This document shows positions 28,332 through 37,692 of a DNA stretch of 64,000 nucleotides, piece after piece. The stretch is from Deinococcus malanensis. GTDB lineage: Bacteria; Deinococcota; Deinococci; Deinococcales; Deinococcaceae. The notes below the pieces were generated by a model that was given only the letters and a program-made list of their open reading frames with translations, searched no databases and was not told the origin of the DNA. Numbering within the stretch: position 1 is the first letter of the stretch; each line of letters starts with the position of its first letter. The stretch is from positions 62,595 to 126,594 of the forward strand of contig NZ_BMPP01000006.1 in NCBI RefSeq assembly GCF_014647655.1, read 5' to 3'. The position numbers and the translations under genes were made by a program.

Positions 28332-28826
28332 ATGCTCACCTACCGCATTGGCGACGCCACGCAGCCCGAAGGCACCGATCCCAAGGTGCTGGTTCACGTC
28401 TGCAACGACCAGGGTCATTGGGGCGCCGGATTCGTCCTGGCCTTATCTCGGCGCTTTAAGGCGCCTGAATCGGCCTACCGCGCCTGGGCAAAGGGCCAAG
28501 CTGACGGGCAGGACCCGTTCGAACTGGGCCGGGTGCAGTTCGTGAACGTCGAGCCGACCTTGTGGGTCGCGAACCTGATCGGTCAGCACGACATCGCTCG
28601 GCAGGCCCGTGCCACCAGCGTGCCGCCGGTGCGGTACGCCGCGATCCGAGAGGGCCTCAGCCGGGTCCGCGCATTTGCTCAAGAACATCAGGCGAGCGTG
28701 CACATGCCCCGCATCGGCGCCGGCCTTGCGGGAGGGGACTGGACGGTTATCGAGGGCATCGTGCAGGACGAACTTGCCAGCCAGGGCGTGCCAGTTACGG
28801 TGTACGATCTGCCGCCGCGTCCATGA
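28332..28826 (+). CDS. Macro domain protein (ADP-ribose binding/hydrolase), 164 aa
   Basis: The macro-domain pattern is present: MLTYRIGDATQPEGTDPKVL with the adenine-contacting Asp, LVHVCNDQGHWGAGFV (Asn and the glycine-rich loop), LGRVQFVNV, then MPRIGAGLAGGDW near the C-terminus. Related proteins hydrolyse ADP-ribose-1''-phosphate or remove ADP-ribose from macromolecules. It is close to NADAR and crystallin J1-like genes. An in-frame ATG at 28314 is a possible earlier start. Confidence 0.88.
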   Translation: MLTYRIGDATQPEGTDPKVLVHVCNDQGHWGAGFVLALSRRFKAPESAYRAWAKGQADGQDPFELGRVQFVNVEPTLWVANLIGQHDIARQARATSVPPVRYAAIREGLSRVRAFAQEHQASVHMPRIGAGLAGGDWTVIEGIVQDELASQGVPVTVYDLPPRP

Positions 28827-28929
28827 GCAAACTGGTGTCCCTCGTCGAAGCTGAAACGCCGGATGCAAGACAGGGTGACCACTCCAGTTTCAACACGCCT
28901 GGAAGTGTCGTGACTTCTACACTGATCCC

Positions 28930-29880
28930 GTGCCGGACGCCTTCACCCTGGAGCAGATCTTCCCACCCGATGCGCACCCTTCAGCCCTCCTGCGAGACTT
29001 CAGCGCCTGGCATGCCGACACCTTTACCGGGGCCTTTTGTGGATACGAAATTGCCCCGACCCGGCTTGACGACTACTGGATTGAGAACGGTGCTGACCTC
29101 GCCGATCACTTCGCGCTGTTCCTGAACCTTGGAGACGGGTCCATGGTCGGTTACTGGTACCCCGAGGGGGTGGGACCAGAATCAGCACCGATCGTGCTGC
29201 TCGGCTCCGAAGGCCAGACGGAGGTGCTCGCGGATGACCTGGAAGGCCTTCTGGCCCGCATCGCCCTGGGCACGTTTGAAGATGACGGTCCACTGAGCAG
29301 TTTCCTGCCCTTCGACGATGACGGAGAGGAGGCTCAGGATCTGGTTGATCTTGCCAGCTGGCTGCGGGAACAACTCGGCCGTGAGGACCTTGAGGCCCTG
29401 GTCGGGGTTCGTGGCAGCTACCCGGACTTGCAGGGCTGGCTGGACGGCTGGCAGGCTTCACACGTTCAGGCAGTCCGCGAGGAGGCCGTTTTCATCCGCA
29501 TCAGTGAGCTTCTGAGCGGATACCGGCCGAAGGAATCCTGGCAGACAGCCAACTTTCGTGTGGTGGTCGTCGGCGAGCACTACGAAGCGTGGCATCTGCG
29601 CCATGGGCCGCAGCCATTTCCGGAAGCCTCGGCCCTCGAAGCCCTGATCCGGGAGGCACGGACAGCCCGGGCAACCCGGATTCCGGGGCGGGGCGCCTGG
29701 TTCGCGGCGACCGTGCGCCTCTCTCATGACGGGAGCGTTCTGGTCCTCGGGGACTTTGCGAACGAGCCTGACTTCCAAGGGGACGTGCCGGGCACCGAGC
29801 AGTACGACGCGGACCTGCACCTGTTTCCCCGTGACGCCCGGTGGATGCCCGGGTGGTTAAAGGAGAAGATGGCGAAATGA
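28930..29880 (+). CDS. SUKH-like protein with C-terminal YezG/Imm-like domain, 316 aa
   Basis: The N-terminal 170 residues are SUKH-like (DDYWIENGADLADHFALFLN, GYWYPEGVGPESAPIVLLGS). The C-terminal part ends FANEPDFQGDVP..DLHLFPRD..MPGWLKEKM, which resembles YezG-type immunity proteins (strand, D-x-P turn, FPRD). It may therefore be a fused two-domain immunity protein. The GTG at 28930 follows TACACT by 6 nt. Confidence 0.75.
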   Translation: MPDAFTLEQIFPPDAHPSALLRDFSAWHADTFTGAFCGYEIAPTRLDDYWIENGADLADHFALFLNLGDGSMVGYWYPEGVGPESAPIVLLGSEGQTEVLADDLEGLLARIALGTFEDDGPLSSFLPFDDDGEEAQDLVDLASWLREQLGREDLEALVGVRGSYPDLQGWLDGWQASHVQAVREEAVFIRISELLSGYRPKESWQTANFRVVVVGEHYEAWHLRHGPQPFPEASALEALIREARTARATRIPGRGAWFAATVRLSHDGSVLVLGDFANEPDFQGDVPGTEQYDADLHLFPRDARWMPGWLKEKMAK

Positions 29881-30126
29881 CGCAGGCCCCGCTGGAGGTG
29901 GCCTCTGAAGCACACGCCCAGCATAGGCTCCCCCTCGCAAGTCAGACGGTGGGGCCATGACCGCCGAGGCAGGTTTTGAGGACACGGGCGCCTGGGCCGG
30001 TGCAAGGCGCCATTACCCCTCAGCAATAACAATGCGAAAGCGAAGGCTTCCGCGCCCGTGTGGTCCCCTGCCCGGAATGCCCGACCCACGGCCAGCGCAG
30101 CCGAGCTCACCTGGCGGACGTCACCG

Positions 30127-30924
30127 TCAGGGCAGCGCACCCGACCCCAGGGCGACCGCCATGGCATCGAGCCGCGTCATGTCCCGCCAACTCATGTCCG
30201 GGAACCTCGCACGGAACGCTTGCACCATCCGCGTTCCCACGTCGTACCCCGTCCAAGGCGCGAAGTCGTGACCGCCGAACAGGAATGCGCCTGCATCCAC
30301 GGTTTGCTTGCCGCGCAGCACCTCCCCGACCACACCTAAAGCGTTCCGTGCCTGCATCTCTGTCAGCGCGCGCGTCCACGGCGCCACAAAATCTGGCTGA
30401 AGTTCGCGCGCGAAGACGCACGCGCGGCCCTCCATCACGACGGCCTCCACCAGCGAGAGGTCCACTGTGCGGTCCACGTCGTCTCGCGTGTGCACCCACG
30501 ACGCGTGATGCAGTTCGTGCGCTACCGCGTCCACCACGAACGGCTGCCACGAGGTGGTCGGCGCGACCCGCAGCACCACCACCCCCGCGCCCACCGTGAG
30601 GCCCGCCACGCCACCCATGCGTTCCAGCACGAACGCATTCTCGGGCGACTCGGGCAGCAGCACCACCGTCACATCCGTGAGGTCGAGCAACCTGGCGCAC
30701 CGTGCGATGGTTTCCCGCGTCAGCGCCATCACTTCCGCCTCGAACGGCTCGTCCAATGACGGCCAGCCGTAGCTCGGCGTCCCTGGCGCGAACCCCGCCG
30801 TGAACCGCGCCCACGCCTCCCCTCGCACGAGCCCCCCGACCCTTTGCGTCACGAGCTCGTCGTACCGCGAAGGCGTCCGCCACGCCTCCCGGTACGTCCC
30901 GAAGAAGCTGATGACCCTCACCAC
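30127..30924 (-). CDS. DUF2268-family putative zinc protease, about 265 aa
   Basis: The centre holds a zinc-protease signature HELHHASW (HExxH type), followed by a helix and LSLVEAVVMEGRA, in which a downstream Glu could be the third metal ligand. The C-terminal half is a helical cap. The DUF2268 family contains predicted Zn-dependent proteases. Adjacent GTG codons at 30924 and 30921 are start candidates, and the gene lies just downstream of the methyltransferase gene. Confidence 0.75.
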   Translation of the reverse strand: MVRVISFFGTYREAWRTPSRYDELVTQRVGGLVRGEAWARFTAGFAPGTPSYGWPSLDEPFEAEVMALTRETIARCARLLDLTDVTVVLLPESPENAFVLERMGGVAGLTVGAGVVVLRVAPTTSWQPFVVDAVAHELHHASWVHTRDDVDRTVDLSLVEAVVMEGRACVFARELQPDFVAPWTRALTEMQARNALGVVGEVLRGKQTVDAGAFLFGGHDFAPWTGYDVGTRMVQAFRARFPDMSWRDMTRLDAMAVALGSGALP

Positions 30925-30977
30925 GCTCGCTCCGTCGTCACTTCGAACACCGTCGACCGCGCCGGAAATACACGGCG

Positions 30978-31670
30978 TCACCCTGGCACACGCGCTTCCC
31001 ACAGCAACCACCGGACGGGCTTCGCGTACCCGCCCTCCGGGTGCGCGTGCTCCCGGGCGAGGGCGCGCAGCAGGTCCGCATGCTCGGGCTGCCGGACGTC
31101 CGGCATGCCTGGCGTGCGTTGAAGGTACCTGGCGAGGTCCGTGACGGTCGGGAAGCGCAGCAGGTCGTCGAGCCGCTCGTAGCGGACGACGCTCAGACCG
31201 GAGTCGCGCAGACCCCCCGCGTCCCGCTCCAGCGGGTGAAGCCCCAGCAGCACCCCACCCGCACGGACGAGAGCAGGCACGACCACCGTGATGTTCGGCC
31301 CCCGGCGGGTGTACGCCACGTTGAACGCCCCCCTTGTGAGTCCAGCGTCCTCGCGGGCGTGCGCGTGCACGAACGTCACGTTCTCCATCCCCTGCGCCTC
31401 AGCGGCGCGTCGGGCATTGGCGAGCATGCCCTCGGAGAAGTCGACGCCCGTCACGTGCCTGGCGTGCTTCGCGACGGAGAGCGTGAACGCGCCGTCCCCG
31501 CAGCCGAGGTCGAGCACGTTCATGCTGGGCGTGAGCTCGGACACCCGCGTGTCGAAGAGCTTCTGTGCGTCCGGGCCCTCGACCGTCTGCGTCCACGTCA
31601 CCGCGTACCCGCCTGGTCTGCGCGCCACGTCGTCACTCCACGCGCGCCCCGCGCCCTCTCGTCTCGTCAT
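30978..31670 (-). CDS. Class I SAM-dependent methyltransferase, 230 aa
   Basis: The AdoMet motif I is NVLDLGCGDGAFTLSVA, motif II is VTGVDFSEGMLANARR, and a later FNVAYTRRGPNIT marks the substrate region. The ATG at 31670 has AGGAGG upstream; the longer frame reaching 31883 is not used. Substrate unknown; RNA, small molecule or protein are all possible. It is followed by the DUF2268 gene on the same strand. Confidence 0.88.
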   Translation of the reverse strand: MTRREGAGRAWSDDVARRPGGYAVTWTQTVEGPDAQKLFDTRVSELTPSMNVLDLGCGDGAFTLSVAKHARHVTGVDFSEGMLANARRAAEAQGMENVTFVHAHAREDAGLTRGAFNVAYTRRGPNITVVVPALVRAGGVLLGLHPLERDAGGLRDSGLSVVRYERLDDLLRFPTVTDLARYLQRTPGMPDVRQPEHADLLRALAREHAHPEGGYAKPVRWLLWEARVPG

Positions 31671-31833
31671 GCGTCCTCCTGATGCCGATCGTAGCCTGCA
31701 CCAACGCCAGCAGGACGCGCAGATGCCAGCGTGCCGTGTTCGGCGCATGGATTCCCACGCAGGGGTGCAAAAGGGAATGCAGCTGTCGCACGCAGGAGCC
31801 CACGATGCCGCAGAAACGACGTACGCTTCTCGC

Positions 31834-32376
31834 ATGATGGTGCGTGGCCTCTGGGTGAGCCTGTTATTGGGCGGCGGGAGCATGGCTGCCGCGCCGGATC
31901 ACGGACAGTGTGGTTATGGGGTCACGATCACCGCCAGTTACGTGATTTTCGAAAAGACCAGGGTGCCGACAGGCGGCATTCCGTATGCGTGCGCGCTGGT
32001 GAGACGGGACACGGTGACGGGTCTCGTGGAGGTCGAGCACCACGTCTTCAATGCCATGGAGGACGTTACGCGGCTGTTCTTCAAACCCAGGATCGGCTTG
32101 ATCTGGCGAACGAACGCCCATCTCATCGGTGCCACGAAGCACGACTACCTCTTCGCCGCAGACAACAGCGGGGAGCCCCTGCACGAGGCGCGGGTCTACC
32201 ACATCCATAAGGGCACCCTCGCACGCCGCACCACCCGGCTCCGCCTTCAGGCACGTCCAGGGTGCGGGGAGATTGAATTCGTCGGGCAGAACACCGCCTT
32301 CCGCCCTCCATACCATGTTCAGGTAAGCCGCGTGGACGGCTGTGGCCTGTTCACCAAAACCATTCCGTTGAGATGA
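31834..32376 (+). CDS. Secreted hypothetical protein, 180 aa
   Basis: A short signal peptide (VRGLWVSLLLGGGSMAAA) precedes a mature part with four or five Cys that could form disulphides (CGYG, ACAL, PGCGE, DGCGLF). TACGCT lies 6 nt before the ATG at 31834. No family recognised. It is convergent with the next gene. Confidence 0.72.
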   Translation: MMVRGLWVSLLLGGGSMAAAPDHGQCGYGVTITASYVIFEKTRVPTGGIPYACALVRRDTVTGLVEVEHHVFNAMEDVTRLFFKPRIGLIWRTNAHLIGATKHDYLFAADNSGEPLHEARVYHIHKGTLARRTTRLRLQARPGCGEIEFVGQNTAFRPPYHVQVSRVDGCGLFTKTIPLR

Positions 32377-32406
32377 CGCGTGGAGCGGGCGTTCGTCCCC
32401 AGTGCT

Positions 32407-33168
32407 TTAAGGCAGTATTCCCACCCGGACGACTGGTCGCTGTCGCTCAGACTCATGCCAGTCGAAGCGGGTGACAAAGTACCCACAGCGGTCGTGGCGC
32501 TGCGCCCAGTAAAACCGCTCGTCCGCTTTCGTCGCGAAATTTTCCATCACGAGCGTGTCGTCCAGCGGCCTACACTGCGGCCGCTCGGAAATCTTCAACT
32601 TCAGGAGGCGCGACTGACCCGTCGAGGTGTTCATAACCTGGAATTCCAGGTGGACCGGATCGTTGGGGGCGCCCGCTTTCGTCGGCCTGCGGAACAACAC
32701 GCTCCCCTTCGCAGTCGCTTGTGGACTGCTGGTCGAAGTGGTCTCCCAGAGGGGTCGGCCATCCCGGAGGCGGAATCCGAAATTGTCCAAGCTCATGTTT
32801 ACCCCACCATCGTTGCGGGTGACCCACAGGGCGTCGTCCGCCATGCCCCAGGCGTGGAGTCGACCGTAGATGTTCCGCTCCCACAAGGTTTGGCCGGTCG
32901 CGCCGGACAGCAGGGTGATCACCACTTGCTGGGTACCGAACTGAGGATTACCGGTTTCGGTCAGCACCAGCACGTTCTGCCGCACCCGTCCGGTATCCGC
33001 TACCAGCGCCTTGGGAAAGGCCCGCGTCCATACCACACCGCCACGGGAATCCTCAGCACTCACTGCATGCTCGGCCGCACGAAGCCCAGTGGACGCGACC
33101 GGCGCGGCGGCACCTCCAGCCACTGCTGATCCCAGGTGGAGCGCAAGCAGAAGCGGGATGGCTCGCAT
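32407..33168 (-). CDS. Secreted protein with PQQ/quinoprotein-like repeats, 253 aa
   Basis: The ATG at 33168 begins a clear signal peptide (MRAIPLLLALHLGSAVAGG). The mature part has TLLSGATGQTLWERNIYG and LRDGRPLWETTS, the strand-turn pattern of PQQ-like beta-propeller blades. TACGCT is 6 nt upstream, so the longer frame to 33324 is rejected. Probably a surface or periplasmic protein; ligand unknown. Confidence 0.75.
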   Translation of the reverse strand: MRAIPLLLALHLGSAVAGGAAAPVASTGLRAAEHAVSAEDSRGGVVWTRAFPKALVADTGRVRQNVLVLTETGNPQFGTQQVVITLLSGATGQTLWERNIYGRLHAWGMADDALWVTRNDGGVNMSLDNFGFRLRDGRPLWETTSTSSPQATAKGSVLFRRPTKAGAPNDPVHLEFQVMNTSTGQSRLLKLKISERPQCRPLDDTLVMENFATKADERFYWAQRHDRCGYFVTRFDWHESERQRPVVRVGILP

Positions 33169-33371
33169 GGACGTAGCGTAAGCCTTTCCCAAGCAGACAT
33201 TCATGGGTGGGCCTGGGGTCCGGGCTGTTCCTGTCAGCAGGATGCTCCTGTCGCAAAGAAATTCGGTCGGGCCATGAGGCACCACGTGACGCCCTGGTAG
33301 CCTGTTTGCATCTGTCCGTCGCACACCACAAACTTGCGCACATAGCGGGAGTGGGCCACGTACAGTGCGGC

Positions 33372-34358
33372 ATGATCTCCTCTCTGCGGATCCTGGCCCT
33401 CGGTCTTCTCATTGGCGGCGCGGCGCTCGCACAACCGGCTAACCCGGACCTGTTCTCCCGGCTGACTGAGACCGAGCGCGCCCTGCTGCTCGCCACCGCC
33501 GGAGTCGGCAGCCCAGACGCCTTCCGTCCTGCCCAGCTGCCACCGGCGATGTCCTTCCGCTTACCCAACCTGCCGGGACAGACGCTGGTCGGGTCGGTGG
33601 TGCAGCCAGGAACCACTCTGATCGTGGTTCGCACCACCGCCACCCCTGAAGCGGCGCAGGTCGCGGCGATCAAGGTGCTCGCGCAGGAAGGGTGGCGCAA
33701 TCAGCACGATTCCGCCGCTACCCAGAACGTCTTTCAAAGCAATTTCGGAGACGGGTCGGTCATCCGGAACTCCATCAGTCAGTGCAAACCCGGCGTGCCT
33801 GGCGTTGTCACGGTGCACGCTATCCCCACCCCTCAAGGCACTCAGGTCACCTACCGCTATTACTCGATGGAGGGGTTCAGCGTGACCTGCCCGGCCAACC
33901 TGGAGTGGACCGACCCAGTCCAGCGGAATTTCTACGCGCCGGGACGCAACCTCCCTTCACGCGATCCACTGACCGAGCTACGGGCCGGTGGCCTGGTACT
34001 GCCCTCACTTTCTGCCCCGTCCGGCGGCAGGGTCAACTCCAGCGGCAGCAGTTACGGCAGCGAAGGTCCGAATGGGCCGTACTACATCACCTATGCCATC
34101 GTTCGCGCGCCACAAGCTCCCGACGCGGTGCTGACGCACTACCTCGGCACGCTGCGGGCGCAGGGCTGGACGCCCGGCACCCCGAAACGCAGTCCGGAAG
34201 GCGAGTGGACCGTGAGCCTGACCGCGCAGCAGGGCGGTGAGGAGCGGCGCGCGACCTTCTCCCTGATGCCCCGTCCGGAACTGGGCACTACAGAGGGCGA
34301 CATCCGGCTGAACCGGGTGGACGTACAGTTCGCGTACGGTCAGAAGCCGAATTACTGA
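33372..34358 (+). CDS. Secreted hypothetical protein, 328 aa
   Basis: Signal peptide SLRILALGLLIGGAALA followed by QPANPDL. The rest is a two-part extracellular protein with internal similarity: two segments contain TTATPEAAQVAAIKVLAQEGW and RAPQAPDAVLTHYLGTLRAQGW, so a repeated alpha/beta unit is likely. TACAGT lies 5 nt before the ATG. Function unknown. Confidence 0.75.
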   Translation: MISSLRILALGLLIGGAALAQPANPDLFSRLTETERALLLATAGVGSPDAFRPAQLPPAMSFRLPNLPGQTLVGSVVQPGTTLIVVRTTATPEAAQVAAIKVLAQEGWRNQHDSAATQNVFQSNFGDGSVIRNSISQCKPGVPGVVTVHAIPTPQGTQVTYRYYSMEGFSVTCPANLEWTDPVQRNFYAPGRNLPSRDPLTELRAGGLVLPSLSAPSGGRVNSSGSSYGSEGPNGPYYITYAIVRAPQAPDAVLTHYLGTLRAQGWTPGTPKRSPEGEWTVSLTAQQGGEERRATFSLMPRPELGTTEGDIRLNRVDVQFAYGQKPNY

Positions 34359-34470
34359 TCACGGGCGGGGTCACTTCTTCTGCGAGGGGTTCATCGTCTA
34401 CGCACCAAAGTCTTTCACTCCTCCCTGGAACCACTGCCTGCCTTGCTCGGCAGCCCGAAGCGTGAACAAG

Positions 34471-34500
34471 AACCGGGCCCCCAAACTGGGGGCCCGGTTT
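34471..34500. terminator. Bidirectional terminator, 12-bp stem
   Basis: AACCGGGCCCCC pairs with GGGGGCCCGGTT around a four-base loop, followed by T-rich sequence on both strands. It separates the convergent genes ending at 34358 (plus) and 34514 (minus). Confidence 0.85.
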
Positions 34501-34513
34501 GCTGGCGGTCAGG

Positions 34514-35206
34514 TCAGCAGGAACTGCCACCGTCGCCGCAGCCATCACCACCCCAGCCGCCGTCACCGCTCCCAGTCCCGATCGCGGAGCCGTACATGAC
34601 GACGCCCGGACCCGTGGCGTCCGCCCGCACTGTCCGGCGCGCAGACGCTGACCACAGGCCCCCCGACAGTTCCCACAGCAAGGCCACCAGGCCGAAGCCC
34701 AGCAGGATCGCGGCACCCGTGGGAAGGACTTGGTTCGCCACGAGCAGGATCATGACGCCAGCCAGAGCGACGCTGATCAGCGTGCGGGCGTGGCGGGTCA
34801 CCCACCCGCTCAGGGTCCGGCCAGGCGTGACGCGCGGGTCGTGCCAGACGTTTGCCGGAGCGGGGTGCCCGAAGGTGGCGGAGTACCGGTCAAGGGTGTC
34901 GGTGTAGACGTGCGCGCCATTCACGGCCCAGGCGGAGCGCAGCGGGTCGCCCGCGAGGTTCACCAGGGTTTGCCAGTCGTCGGGGGCGACGCTGCGGTGC
35001 AGGTCGTGGGCCATCGTCACGTGGCGGCTGGGGGCGGCGGGGCCGAGAGCAGCGAGGGCCAGGAAGCGGCGGTACTCGGTGAGGACCAAGGAGGCATGCA
35101 AACCGGTCCAGTGGTGGGTGGTGGCGAGGGTCTGGCAGAAGCCGTCGGGGAAGGGATGGTCGAGCAGGGCGGCGATGACGGGGTTGGAGCGGAGGGTGAG
35201 GGTCAT
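34514..35206 (-). CDS. Glycine-rich-domain (TIGR04222-like) membrane protein, 230 aa
   Basis: The ATG at 35206 has GGAG about 8 nt upstream. The N-terminal part has EYRRFLALAALGPAAPSRHV and MAHDLH, resembling the helical unit of TIGR04222-type proteins. One or two membrane spans follow (TLISVALAGVMILLVANQV, AAILLGFGLVALLWELSGG). The tail is Gly/Asp/Cys rich (DGGWGGDGCGDGGSSC). Role unknown. Confidence 0.72.
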   Translation of the reverse strand: MTLTLRSNPVIAALLDHPFPDGFCQTLATTHHWTGLHASLVLTEYRRFLALAALGPAAPSRHVTMAHDLHRSVAPDDWQTLVNLAGDPLRSAWAVNGAHVYTDTLDRYSATFGHPAPANVWHDPRVTPGRTLSGWVTRHARTLISVALAGVMILLVANQVLPTGAAILLGFGLVALLWELSGGLWSASARRTVRADATGPGVVMYGSAIGTGSGDGGWGGDGCGDGGSSC

Positions 35207-35418
35207 GGGGATCTCCAGAAAGAGGTCGGGGTGGTCCTGCCTCTGGATATGCGGGTGGGCGGGAGCGGGTTCCCGCGGGCATTCACCGAAGAAGGATCGC
35301 GGAAGCGCCGTATGTAGTGCCGAAGGGTCTTGCATCTGCCAACGCGCAGCGGCACTGGACGGCTGCCGAATTGAGGGGTCAGGTCAGGCATTCATCCGAG
35401 GAAGGCAGCATGGTCCAG

Positions 35419-35424
35419 TACACT
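35419..35424 (+). promoter_or_regulatory. Leaderless-type -10 box of the marC gene
   Basis: TACACT lies 7 nt before the GTG start, so transcription would begin at or next to the start codon. Confidence 0.6.
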
Positions 35425-35431
35425 TCCGGCA

Positions 35432-36100
35432 GTGGAAGATTTATTTGGTCTAGCAACTCAGACCTTCCTGACCATGCTCGTCGTGATGGACCCCATAGGG
35501 CTGGCCCCTATTTTTATCGGGCTGGCCAGCAACCGCCCCCGGTTCGAACGACGGCGCGTGGCCCTGAAGGCCACCATGGTGGCAGGAATTATTATTCTCA
35601 TGTTCGGTTTGTTTGGCCGTGAGCTGCTCGAACACCTGGGCATCAGTCTGAGCGCCTTCCGGATCGCCGGAGGGGTCCTGCTGTTTATGATTGCGCTGGA
35701 CATGGTCTTTGCACGTCCCAGCGGCAGCAAGGAAACGCCGGAAGAGGAGCAGGAAGCCCACGAGCGTCAGGACATCAGCGTGTTCCCGCTGGCCATTCCC
35801 CTGATCGCCGGCCCCGGGACCCTGGCCAGCATCATGATCCTGGCCGGCGACGCGCATGGAGAGCCCCTGCTGCTGGGGGGCGTTTTTGGGGTGACATTCC
35901 TGGTCCTGCTGCTGTGTTACCTGGCACTGCGCCTGTCAGGACAGATCGCGCACGTGATCGGCCTGACAGGAGTCCACGTGGTGACCCGCGTTCTGGGCGT
36001 ACTGCTGGGGGCCCTGGCGGTGCAGTACATCGCAGACGGCACGCTGGAATTGCTGCGCGGCGGCCTGAAAATCACGGTGCTGCCGCTTCCCCTGACCTGA
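35432..36100 (+). CDS. MarC family integral membrane protein, 222 aa
   Basis: Six hydrophobic spans with the family motif [12 protein letters not shown] in the first and [17 protein letters not shown] in the middle. MarC/UPF0056 proteins are of uncertain transport role. The GTG at 35432 is supported by a TACACT box 7 nt upstream. Full family length. Confidence 0.93.
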   Translation: MEDLFGLATQTFLTMLVVMDPIGLAPIFIGLASNRPRFERRRVALKATMVAGIIILMFGLFGRELLEHLGISLSAFRIAGGVLLFMIALDMVFARPSGSKETPEEEQEAHERQDISVFPLAIPLIAGPGTLASIMILAGDAHGEPLLLGGVFGVTFLVLLLCYLALRLSGQIAHVIGLTGVHVVTRVLGVLLGALAVQYIADGTLELLRGGLKITVLPLPLT

Positions 36101-36209
36101 GCGCTCAGTCGCTATACCTCCGGAAGACCGTCCTGCAAGCCATTTCACGTAGGGACGGTAAAGGTTTTGGTAGGTGAGGCGGCGCAACATCGCACTGGCG
36201 AGCGCACTT

Positions 36210-36215
36210 TAGAAT
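36210..36215 (+). promoter_or_regulatory. Leaderless-type -10 box of the HNH gene
   Basis: TAGAAT is separated from the ATG by GCGCGC (6 nt). Confidence 0.6.
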
Positions 36216-36221
36216 GCGCGC

Positions 36222-36788
36222 ATGATTTCCAGAAAGGACATGCCGGGAGGGGAGGAAACGCGAATAGGTCGGGTCGCGGCCGATTTGAACGCGCCGCGGG
36301 TGCTGGTGCTGAACGCGTCATACGAGCCGCTGCACGTGACCAGCGCCAAGCGCGCCATCACGCTGGTGCAGTACGGTGTGGCCGAGGTTCTGGAAGACAG
36401 TGACGATATCGTCCGCTCGCCCAGCATGTACATGCAGGTGCCGAGTGTGATCCGTCTGCGCCGCTATGTGCGCCGACCGAAAGTGCATCCGGTGCCGTTC
36501 AACCGCCGGAACGTGCTGCGGCGTGACACCTTTGCCTGCCAGTACTGCGGCTCACGCGATGAACTGACCATGGATCACGTGATGCCCCGCTCACGCGGGG
36601 GGCGGCACCACTGGGAGAATGTCGTGACGGCCTGCCGCAGCTGCAACCAGCGCAAGGGCAGCCAGACACCAGACGAGGCCGGGATGCCGCTGCGGACCCG
36701 GCCTCGCGCTCCCAGCTTCGGCGTGTATGCCCACGGGCAGTACGCCCACTGGCAGCCCGGCTGGGCAATCTATCTGAACGGTCACTGA
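36222..36788 (+). CDS. HNH endonuclease, 188 aa
   Basis: C-terminal HNH fold: CQYCGSRDELTMDHVMPRSR (CxxC plus DH) and HHWENVVTACRSCNQRKG (Asn and second CxxC). The N-terminal 90 residues (VLVLNASYEPLHVTSAKRA) are typical of the free-standing HNH proteins found in most Deinococcus-Thermus and actinobacterial genomes, whose cellular role is unclear. It is not part of a visible restriction system. Confidence 0.93.
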   Translation: MISRKDMPGGEETRIGRVAADLNAPRVLVLNASYEPLHVTSAKRAITLVQYGVAEVLEDSDDIVRSPSMYMQVPSVIRLRRYVRRPKVHPVPFNRRNVLRRDTFACQYCGSRDELTMDHVMPRSRGGRHHWENVVTACRSCNQRKGSQTPDEAGMPLRTRPRAPSFGVYAHGQYAHWQPGWAIYLNGH

Positions 36789-36937
36789 CCGTATTCAGCG
36801 GCTGCCCGTCTCTCTTCGGCTCCAGAATCAAATTTAACCTCGCTGGAGAGTTCAGGCGTCTCTGCAGTGCGCAAACCACACCACCGCCGGGGACTCGTTT
36901 CCCGGCAGCCTTTCTGGGTGCTGCTTTACACTCAGGC

Positions 36938-37486
36938 ATGAACCGCGAACAGGCCTATACGCTGATGCTGGAGCACACGCCCAGCGATTCGCTGCGCCGG
37001 CACATGCTGAACGTGGAGACTGCCATGCGCTGGTATGCCCGCCACTGGGGTGAGGACGAGGAACTGTACGCAGTGACGGGGCTGCTGCACGACTTTGACT
37101 ACGAGGCGCACCCGGATGAGCATCCACACTGGGGCGTGGCCTATCTACGTGACCATACCGACACCCCGGAAGAAGTGCTTGACGCCATCCTGGGCCACGC
37201 GACCTTTACCGGCGTGGCCCGTGAGACGCGGCTGGCCCGCACGCTGTTCGCTGTGGATGAACTGACCGGGCTGGTGCAGGCCGCCGCATTGATCCGGCCT
37301 GACCGGGACGTGCGTGGGGTTGAGCTGAGCAGTTTGAAAAAACGCTTCCGTAACAAGGCTTTTGCAGCCGGCGTGAACCGTGACGAGGTCCAGCAGGGCG
37401 CTGAAGAACTGGGCGTTGACCTTGATACCCATATGGCCAATGTCCTGCAGGCTCTTCAGACGGCTTCCCCTGCAACATCTGCCTGA
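36938..37486 (+). CDS. HD domain hydrolase, 182 aa
   Basis: HD signature: LRRHMLNVETAMRW (His), AVTGLLHDFDYEAH (HD), then ILGHATFTGV and VDELTGL. The family hydrolyses phosphates from nucleotides or related compounds. TACACT lies 5 nt before the ATG. Stand-alone gene. Confidence 0.9.
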   Translation: MNREQAYTLMLEHTPSDSLRRHMLNVETAMRWYARHWGEDEELYAVTGLLHDFDYEAHPDEHPHWGVAYLRDHTDTPEEVLDAILGHATFTGVARETRLARTLFAVDELTGLVQAAALIRPDRDVRGVELSSLKKRFRNKAFAAGVNRDEVQQGAEELGVDLDTHMANVLQALQTASPATSA

Positions 37487-37692
37487 CCAAGTGCCGTCCC
37501 AGGTTCCCGCCGGTGAGCCAAAAACTGCCGCAGCAGCGAGCGAAACTTCTTCAGACAGAATCTGAGGAGCCAGATTTCTGCTCATAAAGGTCTTCTATGG
37601 GAGTTCTCAGCGTCCGGGTTGAAGCGCGCGTCACAATCACGATTGTTTATCCCCCTTCCAGGCGGAACTCAATTCATTTCAGGAGAACTCAC

